Positions 17,245 to 24,355 of a stretch of 64,000 nucleotides of DNA are shown here, in pieces. A program made the position numbers and the translations under genes. The stretch's first letter is position 1; the number at the start of each line of letters is the position of its first letter. Source of the DNA: Bacillota bacterium. Its GTDB lineage: Bacteria > Bacillota > Clostridia > Christensenellales > SZUA-584. Under the pieces are notes generated by a model. It ran no database searches and had not been told where the DNA came from. It saw nothing but the letters and a program-made list of their open reading frames with translations. Location: contig JAEYPO010000001.1 of assembly GCA_023410595.1 (NCBI GenBank), forward strand, positions 124,001 to 188,000. The letters run 5' to 3'.

Positions 17245-17548
17245 TTTAGAACCTCCAAAAGTATTCGTTGCTTTGGGAGGCGTATGGTTCAGTCTTCCTG
17301 CGCCTCCCCGGCGGCTGCAATCTCCATATTCATAATGAACATCTCCTTCCATATGACAGCAGTATTACGTATACATTCTATACATGTTTTTGCTTTTGGC
17401 AAGCATTTTTTACTATTTGCCATAGCGCAATATGAACATTCTGCATATTGATATTATTTAGGCTTAATATGTGTAATGTTATTGTAAAGTACAGAAGCGG
17501 GGTATAAAATAATAATTGTCTCTAACTTAATATCAGGAGGGAAAGGAA

Positions 17549-18781
17549 ATGTCAGAAACCGGCCCGTCCTACAAGGTTTTCAAAAGCAGATGGTTAAATC
17601 TTGCTCTGCTTATACCCATCATTGTCGCCAGCGAGGTATTCTGGCTCACGTTTGCACCCATAGAGTCAACGGCTAAAATATTCTATAATACGTCAAGTTT
17701 CAACATATCGCTGTTCTCGATCAGCTACATGGTAATGTACATACTGTTTACAATGCCGGCGTCGTTTGTGATAGAGAAATACGGCTACAAGAGGTCTGTG
17801 TTAATAGGCGTTATACTCACAGTGGTGTTCGGCGCGACAAGATACTTTTTCGCGCATGACTTTGTAATAGTGCTGATATCGCAGTTCCTGCTTGCGGCGG
17901 GGCAGCCATTTCTGGTGAACATATCGACAAAGGTACCCGCAAACTGGTTCCCCGTAAACGAGCGTTCCACCGCGTCGGGGCTGCTTGTGATGGCGCAGTA
18001 TCTTGGGTTCATAATAGCTATGATACTTTCGACAGTACTGATAGGCGCGCTCGGCATAAAAAATCTTCTAGGCACATACGCGCTGTTTGCGCTGCTTTGC
18101 GGCGTGCCTGCGCTGCTTGCCAAAGAAAGACCTCCCGTCGCTCCCGGCCCGGAAGCTCCCAAAGAGTCTATGGACGTTAAGAGCATGCTCAGGCTGTTTG
18201 GCAACAGAGGATTTCTGCCGGTACTTACGGTCAGCTTTATTGCGATGGGGCTCTTTAACACTCTGCTGACGAAGGTCGACCAGATTTTCACCCCCAAGGG
18301 CGTGGATGCGGGGCTTATAGGCGCGGTATTTGTGATAAGCGGCGTAATCGGGGCGGTAGCGCTTCCCATGATATCCGATAAGCTGCGGCGCAGGGTGCCG
18401 TTCTTCATTGCGGGCGTTTCGCTCATAGCGCTGCTCATAGCGGGCATAACGTTCCTTACGGGCGCTCCGGTGCTCTTGGCGATTAGCGTATTGCTGGGCT
18501 TTACGGTTATGGGCGTTGCCCCCATACTGTTTCAGCACGGCGCCGAGAAAGCGTACCCGGTGCAGGAAGGCGCCTCTTTCGGGCTGATAATGATGATGGG
18601 ACAGATATCGGGCATACTGTTCGTCGTGCTGTTCGAGGTAATACAGGGCGCGGCTCCGCCTGTCTGGCCTATGCTGTTCCTGCTTATACTCGCGCTGGCG
18701 CAGATACCGGCGGCTGCGGTTATGAAAGAATCGGCGCTGTTTACGGCGCACAGTGGTATCTCCGAAGAAAAAGGCTTATAA
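17549..18781 (+). CDS. Major facilitator superfamily transporter
   Basis: The 410-residue protein has about 12 hydrophobic helices, with a polar central loop near 196-215 (KERPPVAPGPEAPKE). The signature between helices 2 and 3 reads VIEKYGYKR, of the DRxGRR kind, and FAPIESTAKIFYN before helix 2 resembles the FLVCR-like branch of MFS. Start: ATG after GGAGGGAAAGGAA. It is monocistronic. Substrate unknown. Confidence 0.88.
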   Translation: MSETGPSYKVFKSRWLNLALLIPIIVASEVFWLTFAPIESTAKIFYNTSSFNISLFSISYMVMYILFTMPASFVIEKYGYKRSVLIGVILTVVFGATRYFFAHDFVIVLISQFLLAAGQPFLVNISTKVPANWFPVNERSTASGLLVMAQYLGFIIAMILSTVLIGALGIKNLLGTYALFALLCGVPALLAKERPPVAPGPEAPKESMDVKSMLRLFGNRGFLPVLTVSFIAMGLFNTLLTKVDQIFTPKGVDAGLIGAVFVISGVIGAVALPMISDKLRRRVPFFIAGVSLIALLIAGITFLTGAPVLLAISVLLGFTVMGVAPILFQHGAEKAYPVQEGASFGLIMMMGQISGILFVVLFEVIQGAAPPVWPMLFLLILALAQIPAAAVMKESALFTAHSGISEEKGL

Positions 18782-18912
18782 TAGGGTATAACAACAAGAA
18801 GCAATGGCGCTTTTGCTTTGGCGGCGCTGCCAAAGTCAGGTTAACATACGAGCGCTTACGCAATGTACAGCGAGCGTCTTGCGCTTTGTATTAACAGAAA
18901 GAAGTAGTTAAA

Positions 18913-19239
18913 ATGAAATTGTTCCGGCCGGTGGGGGAGAAAGAGTTTCGATTGATTCAGCAGAACGGCTTTAAGAGCTTTCCCGCGCGTATACCAGGCA
19001 GGCGCGAAATGAACCTTGCGCTGAATAAAGAATACGCGGCGCAAATCGCTTCAAAGCGGAGCACTCAGGATAACAGAAATTACGTCCTTGAACTTGAGGC
19101 GGACGACAGCTACATATCCTGGTTTAATACGAAGACCGCAGACGGACATCAGGAGCTTAATATACCCGCCGAACAGATAGACGAGTTCAACAGCCATATA
19201 ATAGGGCTGATATCCGTTGCGGGAGTCTTCGATAAATAG
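18913..19239 (+). CDS. Small protein of unknown function
   Basis: The 108-residue soluble protein opens with LFRPVGEKEFRLI, then GFKSFPARIPGR and LNKEYAAQIA. It ends with ELEADDSYISWFN, ELNIPAEQIDEFN and IIGLISVAGVF. This pattern resembles a family of small bacterial proteins that are sometimes labelled ADP-ribosylation/crystallin J1, but I cannot confirm the match or the activity. The ribosome site is weak (GAAAGAAG). The gene is convergent with the redox cluster. Confidence 0.65.
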   Translation: MKLFRPVGEKEFRLIQQNGFKSFPARIPGRREMNLALNKEYAAQIASKRSTQDNRNYVLELEADDSYISWFNTKTADGHQELNIPAEQIDEFNSHIIGLISVAGVFDK

Positions 19240-19248
19240 AGGCGTTCT

Positions 19249-19494
19249 TTAGATGATAAGCATTTGGGCCTTGACGCCGTCCATTTCATTCAGCGCTTTT
19301 TCGAGCTTCTTCATCTCATCGGTGTCTCCGGTCAGCTGAAGTATGAGCAGGCCTTCGTCGGAGCATACGCTTTCGGCCTCATGCAGCCCCAGCCTAACCT
19401 TTATCGAGCATCCGAAGCTGGAAAGCACGTGCTGTACGTCGGGTGAATTCTTCCGCCTCTCGCCGATTTTTACAGCCATAATGTTGTATTCCAT
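19249..19494 (-). CDS. Small ACT-like regulator of the TM1266/iron-only hydrogenase regulator type
   Basis: The 81-residue protein has the beta-alpha-beta-beta-alpha-beta order of an ACT-like domain: NIMAVKIGERR, VQHVLSSFGCSIKVRLGLH, LLILQLTGDTDEMKKLEKAL and VKAQMLII. It resembles the small TM1266-type proteins annotated as iron-only hydrogenase system regulators. It is the last gene of a glutaredoxin/FTR-rubredoxin operon, which suggests a redox or metal role. No hydrogenase gene is in the window. Confidence 0.7.
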   Translation of the reverse strand: MEYNIMAVKIGERRKNSPDVQHVLSSFGCSIKVRLGLHEAESVCSDEGLLILQLTGDTDEMKKLEKALNEMDGVKAQMLII

Positions 19495-19521
19495 GATGTT
19501 TCCTCCTGTATGATAGTATTG

Positions 19522-20028
19522 TTATATAAACCTCTCGAACCGTTCCGCGCCTGCTTTGCATATCGGGCATACACGTGGAGGGTTGCTGTTTGCGCACAGA
19601 TACCCGCATACGCCGCAGCGGTACACGGGGTAAGGCAGCGAATAAGACGCGCTTTCCTGCGAAGGGACAGCAGTCTCAGTCCCCGGACCGCTTAGCGCCT
19701 GTTTGCCTTTCGCCGTACGCCTTTCCGGAACCTGCCTTGCTGGGCTCCATTTATCCGTTACATACAGCGCGCAATAACACGCCCCGTACTCAGCGAGGTC
19801 GTCGTCGCGGTATACGCAGGGACATACGATATCCATGTTATCTTCGGGAGCGCCTTTTATGAGGCGGCACGGACAGCTCTCGATGCCGTAGCGAGCTTTA
19901 TTTGCTATAAGTCCTTCCGCAAGCCCTTCCAAAAACTCTTCGTCTGGATTCAGCGTATATCCTCCCGCGGCGGCGTTGCTTTTAAGCTTTTCAAGGCGCC
20001 GCTTTACGTCGTCCGTCATGTTACTCAC
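19522..20028 (-). CDS. Ferredoxin-thioredoxin reductase catalytic chain fused to rubredoxin
   Basis: The 168-residue protein has the FTR beta-subunit pattern in its first two thirds: ESCPCRL, DIVCPCVYR and GACYCALYV carry the CPC/CPC/CxC residues that hold a [4Fe-4S] cluster and redox disulfide. The C-terminus carries a rubredoxin-like iron site, YRCGVCGYLC and CPICKAGAERF. FTR passes electrons from ferredoxin to thioredoxin-like proteins. The 5' end overlaps the glutaredoxin gene by 8 nt, suggesting the two proteins work together. Confidence 0.9.
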   Translation of the reverse strand: MSNMTDDVKRRLEKLKSNAAAGGYTLNPDEEFLEGLAEGLIANKARYGIESCPCRLIKGAPEDNMDIVCPCVYRDDDLAEYGACYCALYVTDKWSPARQVPERRTAKGKQALSGPGTETAVPSQESASYSLPYPVYRCGVCGYLCANSNPPRVCPICKAGAERFERFI

Positions 20029-20305
20029 CTATAAGCTGTTTCAGCTTTTGCTCGTCGTAGCCGACTATGCAGTAATCGGAATTGACGACAATAGTCGGAT
20101 AGGACTCTGCAGGGTTGTATACCCGCTGTTCTTTAAGCACGTCAGCCTGTTCGTCGGAGGACAAAAGATCGACGTCGATGTAAGAAAACGAGACGTTGTG
20201 ATCCCTTAAAAACGCCTTTGTCTTCCTGCACCATCCGCATGTGCTTAACGCGAATATCCTGATATCCCCGTAATTTCTGCCGTCTACATTAGTAAATTGC
20301 GTCAT
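20021..20305 (-). CDS. Glutaredoxin-family protein
   Basis: The 94-residue protein is thioredoxin-fold with active site CGWCRKTK near residue 19, a cis-Pro in ESYPTIVV and the C-terminal GYDEQKLKQL helix. It leads the operon with the FTR-rubredoxin gene, which overlaps its stop codon. It is probably the disulfide partner reduced by the FTR enzyme; this is inferred from gene order. Confidence 0.88.
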   Translation of the reverse strand: MTQFTNVDGRNYGDIRIFALSTCGWCRKTKAFLRDHNVSFSYIDVDLLSSDEQADVLKEQRVYNPAESYPTIVVNSDYCIVGYDEQKLKQLIGE

Positions 20306-20419
20306 AGAGTATTCCTTTCAATAAACGTTACACATTCGATATTATCCCATGAGCGACAAAAAGACAATAGAAGCAGCATAACTATGTCGCCGGGCTTTGA
20401 AAGAATGGATAAAAGCACG

Positions 20420-20449
20420 TAAAAAGAATCCCGGATAATGCTCCGGGAT
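20420..20449 (-). terminator. Terminator of rubrerythrin
   Basis: On the minus strand ATCCCGGA and TCCGGGAT form an 8-bp stem with a short loop, followed by TCTTTTT. It lies 5 bp after the rubrerythrin stop. Confidence 0.85.
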
Positions 20450-20453
20450 ACGA

Positions 20454-20948
20454 TCAGTATTTTATGAACTTAGAGCCCGGCACGCCGCATATCGGGCAGT
20501 TCTCCGGCACGGCCAGCTCTATGTTGCCGCATACGGGGCAGAGGTAGTAGAACACCTCCTGCTCACTATCTATGTTTTTGAGCGCTTCCTCGTAAAGCCG
20601 CGCGTGCACCTCTTCAGCCTTCATCGCGTATGTGAACGTGCGCACTGCGGCCTTGTTGCCCTCGGCGGACGCGGTCTTTACAAACCCGGGGTACATATCC
20701 TTGTATTCATGCGTTTCGCCCGCAACTGCGTCTTTAAGGTTGTCCGCCGTTGTGCCGACCTTGCCCGCGATCTCGAACTCCTTTAAAGCGTGAAGCGTCT
20801 CAGCATCGGCAGCCGCGCGGAACAGCTTTGCCGCGTTCTTTTTGCCTTCAGCCTCGGCCTTATTGGCGTACGCCGTATACTTTCTGTTTGCCTGCGACTC
20901 GCCCGCGAATGCCGCCATCAGGTTTTCCATTGTCTTGTTGTTCTCCAT
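20454..20948 (-). CDS. rbr: Rubrerythrin
   Basis: The 164-residue protein combines a ferritin-like diiron domain (AFAGESQANRKY, then AAADAETLHALKE, then MKAEEVHARLYEEAL) with a C-terminal rubredoxin domain (YLCPVCGNI and CPICGVPGSKF). It reduces hydrogen peroxide in anaerobes. Start: ATG at 20948 is 6 nt after GGAGG; the Met two codons earlier lies directly against that site. It is a single gene with its own terminator. Confidence 0.95.
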   Translation of the reverse strand: MENNKTMENLMAAFAGESQANRKYTAYANKAEAEGKKNAAKLFRAAADAETLHALKEFEIAGKVGTTADNLKDAVAGETHEYKDMYPGFVKTASAEGNKAAVRTFTYAMKAEEVHARLYEEALKNIDSEQEVFYYLCPVCGNIELAVPENCPICGVPGSKFIKY

Positions 20949-21311
20949 TGTCATCCTCCCTCATAGTAGTTTTGTAAAACAACGCTTGATTTGCATTGGT
21001 TTTGATAAGCTCAAGTTTATTATATCATTGCTTTTGAATCATAAACAGAGAAACGCGTGCTTTTCATTCTTTGGCCTCACATCGTTTTTCACCTCGCGGG
21101 TAAGACTCTGCTCGCTCGGGTGACAGTACACGACGAACACATGCATACACACACTCCTGAACCTAGTATTGTGTAGAATTATATCCCACAATGCGGGAGA
21201 GGGCAATAAGCAAGCGCCCTCTGATAGAGAACCGGAAGACGGTAATGGAAAAAATGAAGCAGTAATGAACCCACGCTAATGAAGTATACCGCATTATACG
21301 ATACATTAAAT

Positions 21312-21343
21312 AGGGTCCCCCAAAAGCAGCGAAACTTTGGGGC
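21312..21343. repeat. GGGGTCCCC hairpin repeat before hemerythrin
   Basis: TCCCCCAAAAG, an altered loop AGCGAAA, then CTTTGGGGCGG. The stem CCCCAAA/TTTGGGG is intact while the loop has drifted. The copy ends about 15 bp before the ribosome site of the next gene. Confidence 0.7.
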
Positions 21344-21370
21344 GGTAATATTTCACCAGGAGGATAAGAT

Positions 21371-21766
21371 ATGGAGTGGACACAGGACCTCTCGGTTGGG
21401 GTGGAGGAGATAGACAGCCAGCATAAAGAGCTGATATCGAGGGTAAATTCGTTTTTCGACGCCATGAAGAGCGGCGGTTCGGACAAGCGAGTGTTCGAGA
21501 TGCTGGGGTTTCTCGAAAGCTATGTGGCGTCGCATTTTAAAGACGAGGAAGCTTTGCAGGTAAGGTATAATTACCCGGGCTACGCGGCGCATAAAAAGCT
21601 GCATGAGGAATTCAAGCAGACGGTAAAGGGCATGCGCGCCGATATAGAGAAGCGCTTTACGCCGGCCACGCAGTCTATGGTAGGAATGACGCTGACGAAT
21701 TGGCTGGTGCTGCACATCACGAAAGAAGACAAGGCGCTGGGAAAACATATAAGAAGCAAGAAATAA
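21371..21766 (+). CDS. Bacteriohemerythrin
   Basis: The 131-residue four-helix protein has hemerythrin iron ligands in order: IDSQHKEL (His near 20), ASHFKDEE (His and Glu), AAHKKLHEEF (two His) and LHITKEDKAL (His and Asp). Hemerythrins bind O2 at a diiron site; in anaerobes they are thought to sense or detoxify oxygen. ATG follows CAGGAGGATAAG. A terminator follows. Confidence 0.95.
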   Translation: MEWTQDLSVGVEEIDSQHKELISRVNSFFDAMKSGGSDKRVFEMLGFLESYVASHFKDEEALQVRYNYPGYAAHKKLHEEFKQTVKGMRADIEKRFTPATQSMVGMTLTNWLVLHITKEDKALGKHIRSKK

Positions 21767-21773
21767 AACAAAG

Positions 21774-21794
21774 AACGCCGAGAGGCGTTTTTTT
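21774..21794 (+). terminator. Terminator of hemerythrin
   Basis: AACGCC-GAGA-GGCGTT followed by TTTTT. Confidence 0.85.
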
Positions 21795-22107
21795 ATATCC
21801 GCTGTCAAACTACGTTTGCCAGCAGGTTACGCCCCGCTTGCGCTAACGCGCGGTCAGCGGTGCGTTAGTTCCAGCCATTATCAATCTGTATACTTGCCTT
21901 TCCCCGGCAAAGCCGGTTGAAAGGCATGAAGGTATAGGATGATACCATTGTAGGGGAGGGCCTCCGCGCCCTCCTGACTTTGATCGCCCTATCTATGAAG
22001 ATTCAAAACGGCACGCCGATATCCGAGACAAAGAGCATAGCCGAGCAGTGCAGGAAGGTGAACGAGATAATCATGGAGATAAAGAAGGAGGAGGAATGAG
22101 AAAATGA
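21795..22107. other. Repeat-rich gap with a 34-codon ORF
   Basis: The first part holds GC-rich segments resembling common Clostridia intergenic repeats (TGTAGGGGAGGGCC and CGCGCCCTCC form an inverted pair). An ATG frame at 21995-22099 encodes 34 residues (start MKIQNGTPISETKS) and ends beside the AT-rich islet. It could be the 3' remnant of a gene cut by the islet or a small protein; no ribosome site precedes its ATG. Confidence 0.35.
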
Positions 22108-22875
22108 TTACTTTAAGAGTTCTTCTGCCCGTTGTTCCCCGAGCGGAGAGATAGTACAGATAGAAGAAAATGAACTTTTAGTTTTCGTATATTCAATCAT
22201 TCTTGCCGAATGTAATCGTTGGAGAACATTTCGAAATGTGGATAGATTCGAATACTCAATAGAATTAAATAAACTACTTTCAGTCTGCTTATCCTCTAAA
22301 TATAGCAAACATAGTATTTTATCCGCACAACTCATTTTAGTATCTAAAATTCTTGTAGCTGACCCAATGTTCCAAATAAAGTTTATCTCTTTATTCATTA
22401 TTGAATTAACTAATTCATATGTCTCTTCAAATGAAAAAGTAGAATTTAAACGAACGAACTCAGATAAAACCCACTTACTATTATATAAGAGTATAGTAGC
22501 ATCCATACGATTTGGATCAATATGATTTTTATGTACCATACCTCTTTTATTTCGGATACAATACATTGAAAACAAAACTCGCGGTATAATTATTCTATAA
22601 GCTTCATCTATAGCAGAAGATGCACATGCCCATTGAGTTAATATTTTTTCATTAAATATGGGCAATTTATTAATTAGTGGAGTAAATGTACCCTGTACAA
22701 TGAATTCTATCAATCTTCGAGTGCATTCAACGAATTGACCAATTTCGTTACCAAAGTATTGCCAATTCTCTTTGCGATATTCCCCAAGAGCATTTACATA
22801 GTTCTGCATAATAGCGGTGACAACATCATTTGGTAAGCTCAAATTAAGCAAGGCTTGGACTTTACTTTGCTGCAT
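22108..22875 (-). CDS. Unknown protein of an AT-rich two-gene islet
   Basis: The 255-residue, mostly helical protein has no catalytic motif that I recognise. Its last ~60 residues (SSLFNSIEYSNLSTFRNVL, then LHSARMIEYTK and ISPLGEQRAEELL) look like a winged-helix domain. Base composition is much more AT-rich than the flanks. The start overlaps the end of the upstream gene by 14 nt, so the pair is co-translated. Such small pairs often belong to defence or mobile-element cargo, but nothing here proves that. Confidence 0.7.
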   Translation of the reverse strand: MQQSKVQALLNLSLPNDVVTAIMQNYVNALGEYRKENWQYFGNEIGQFVECTRRLIEFIVQGTFTPLINKLPIFNEKILTQWACASSAIDEAYRIIIPRVLFSMYCIRNKRGMVHKNHIDPNRMDATILLYNSKWVLSEFVRLNSTFSFEETYELVNSIMNKEINFIWNIGSATRILDTKMSCADKILCLLYLEDKQTESSLFNSIEYSNLSTFRNVLQRLHSARMIEYTKTKSSFSSICTISPLGEQRAEELLK

Positions 22876-23422
22876 TTGATAACATTTCCTCTAAGAGGTC
22901 TATAGCAGCCTCTTCGCCGGGTTTGGTTAATTCGATCGCCCAGGACTTACCAGATCCTTTTCTAACAAATAACTCCTTTTCATTTGCAAAAATAGTTGCA
23001 TGATGTGCACTATCAAAGCAGCCATGTTTTTCACATATGGGAATTATTGATGAACCAAGTATTTTTTCTTTTTTTATATATGATACTATCAATGCGATAT
23101 TTTTAGTTTTTTCTGAATTGCTCTTGCCTGGAATCTTTTTTAATATACTTATGGATCCGTCTTCACTATCCACATGATATAAACCGGCATCAATATATTT
23201 ATCTATTGATTCATTATTAGTTGCTTTATTCGTTGAAACGGTTCCTATATCATTGTTTTTTTCAGCTTCTATCGGGGACTTGTTTATTACTCTAGTGAAG
23301 TTATTTTTAACGTAACCCATAATGATTTCACGGTTAGCACCAATAAAGGATTCCGACCCGGATATTGAAAAACTTCCTTCTTGTAAATTAACCCTAATTT
23401 CAGAGTTGTTCTGTTCAGACAT
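22862..23422 (-). CDS. Unknown protein, first gene of the AT-rich islet
   Basis: The 186-residue protein begins with IRVNLQEGSFSISGSESFI, a short beta segment of the form seen at the start of various uncharacterised bacterial proteins (pattern: strand, EG, strand, GSE-x-F). The middle (45-90) is low-complexity and polar. The last 80 residues (NIALIVSYIKKEKILGSSI, ELFVRKGSGKSWAIELTKPG) resemble a winged helix. GSGKS here is within the wing and lacks the setting of a P-loop. The function is unknown. Confidence 0.7.
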   Translation of the reverse strand: MSEQNNSEIRVNLQEGSFSISGSESFIGANREIIMGYVKNNFTRVINKSPIEAEKNNDIGTVSTNKATNNESIDKYIDAGLYHVDSEDGSISILKKIPGKSNSEKTKNIALIVSYIKKEKILGSSIIPICEKHGCFDSAHHATIFANEKELFVRKGSGKSWAIELTKPGEEAAIDLLEEMLSNAAK

Positions 23423-23865
23423 TTCATTCCCTCTTTATAATATTATTTGTGGGGTCTGTTGCATAATAGTATTAAAAGAGTGACACTGCCACTGATACAA
23501 ATTATAGCATATATCTTCTTAAATATACAAATAATTTGTATAAATGTGTTGGTTTATAGCTATCCTTAAAATAATCCTGTTTAGAACAAATGGAATTGCC
23601 CCCCTGCAATTATTATTTACGACAGGATTCCAAAGGGATTTGTCCCTTGGGTGGGGGAGGGGGGCAGAGCCCCCGTTAGTGCCGTCAGGCACGAATCCAC
23701 CCTAATCCAAGTCTTATATCCTACATGGGATCCTTCGGCAGGCTCAGGATGACGATTTTGTCGTCAGCTCCTCTGTTCGCAATAGTCGTCTGCCTTCGCT
23801 GTCGCCGTCCAAAACATTGCCCCCCTTGTTAAAGGGGGGGAAGCGGGCTCAGCCCGCGGGGGGAT
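23423..23865. other. Intergenic repeats beside the DUF559 gene
   Basis: This 443-bp gap starts AT-rich (the promoter side of the islet) and turns GC-rich after about 23590. It contains several short inverted segments (GGGGGCAGAGCCCCC near 23670, GCCGTCAGGC, CCCCCCTTGTTAAAGGGGGG near 23822, GGGCTCAGCCC near 23845), the usual make-up of clustered intergenic repeats in Clostridia. No coding frame is supported. Confidence 0.5.
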
Positions 23866-24228
23866 TCATTTCCCAAGCAAATCCTGAACCAAAGCATTAA
23901 TATATTCGCAAACGCCATTAAAATTACGAGTTATTTCGATATTAGGTATCCTTATAACCGTTAATCCATACCCTTCAATGTGCTCTGTTCTGATAACATC
24001 GCGCAGCAGTTCCTTTTCTTCATAATGCTGAGAGCCATCAAGCTCGATTACCAACTTAGCGCTAGCGCAATAGAAATCGACAATGTAGTTATCAATTACC
24101 TTCTGCCGGAGGAATCTTTTCGGGTAAGTCTTAAGAAAGTCATACCATAGGTGGCGCTCTTCCTTCGTCATATTCTTTCGGAGCGTTCTTGCGTTATTTG
24201 TAAGTTTGGGATTGTGTTTATATGACAT
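23866..24228 (-). CDS. DUF559 endonuclease-like protein
   Basis: The 120-residue protein matches the DUF559 group, which has a PD-(D/E)xK-like nuclease fold: RTLRKNMTKEERHLWYDFL, then FLRQKVIDNYIVDFYC, LVIELDGSQHYE and VIRIPNIEI. The catalytic series would be Asp in IVDFYC, then E-L-D and Q-x-H-Y. The start is the ATG at 24228 after GGAGGGATTT; the upstream 30 codons in frame come from an adjacent repeat. DUF559 genes often lie singly among intergenic repeats, as here. Confidence 0.85.
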   Translation of the reverse strand: MSYKHNPKLTNNARTLRKNMTKEERHLWYDFLKTYPKRFLRQKVIDNYIVDFYCASAKLVIELDGSQHYEEKELLRDVIRTEHIEGYGLTVIRIPNIEITRNFNGVCEYINALVQDLLGK

Positions 24229-24307
24229 AAATCCCTCCGGCGCTCCCTCAGTCGGCTTCGCCGACAGCTCCCTCGCAAGCGAAGGCGCCTTTGCGCCACC
24301 TCCATCC
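24229..24307. repeat. GGAGCTG-hairpin-CTGAGGG repeat upstream of DUF559
   Basis: Read on the minus strand, this contains GGAGCTG, the hairpin TCGGCGAAGCCGA and CTGAGGG, preceded by the GGCGC-AAA-GGCGCC hairpin. A related element with another stem (CCGCC/GGCGG) lies at 26972-27018. Its end supplies the ribosome site of the DUF559 gene. Confidence 0.7.
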
Positions 24308-24340
24308 GGGGTCCCCAAAGAGATAAGGCTTTTTGGGGTG
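24308..24340. repeat. GGGGTCCCC hairpin repeat after clpB
   Basis: GGGGTCCCCAAAG, loop AGATAAGG, then CTTTTTGGGGT. The loop differs from TCGTGAG, but the arms keep the family form. It lies 15 bp beyond the clpB stop. Confidence 0.7.
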
Positions 24341-24355
24341 GTTTTACAAGGGAGG

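Noticed and set aside
23336..23400. Possible P-loop or nuclease domain in the AT-rich islet protein
   Set aside because: The GSGKS string lies near the C-terminus inside a winged-helix-like segment and lacks Walker B and the preceding hydrophobic strand.
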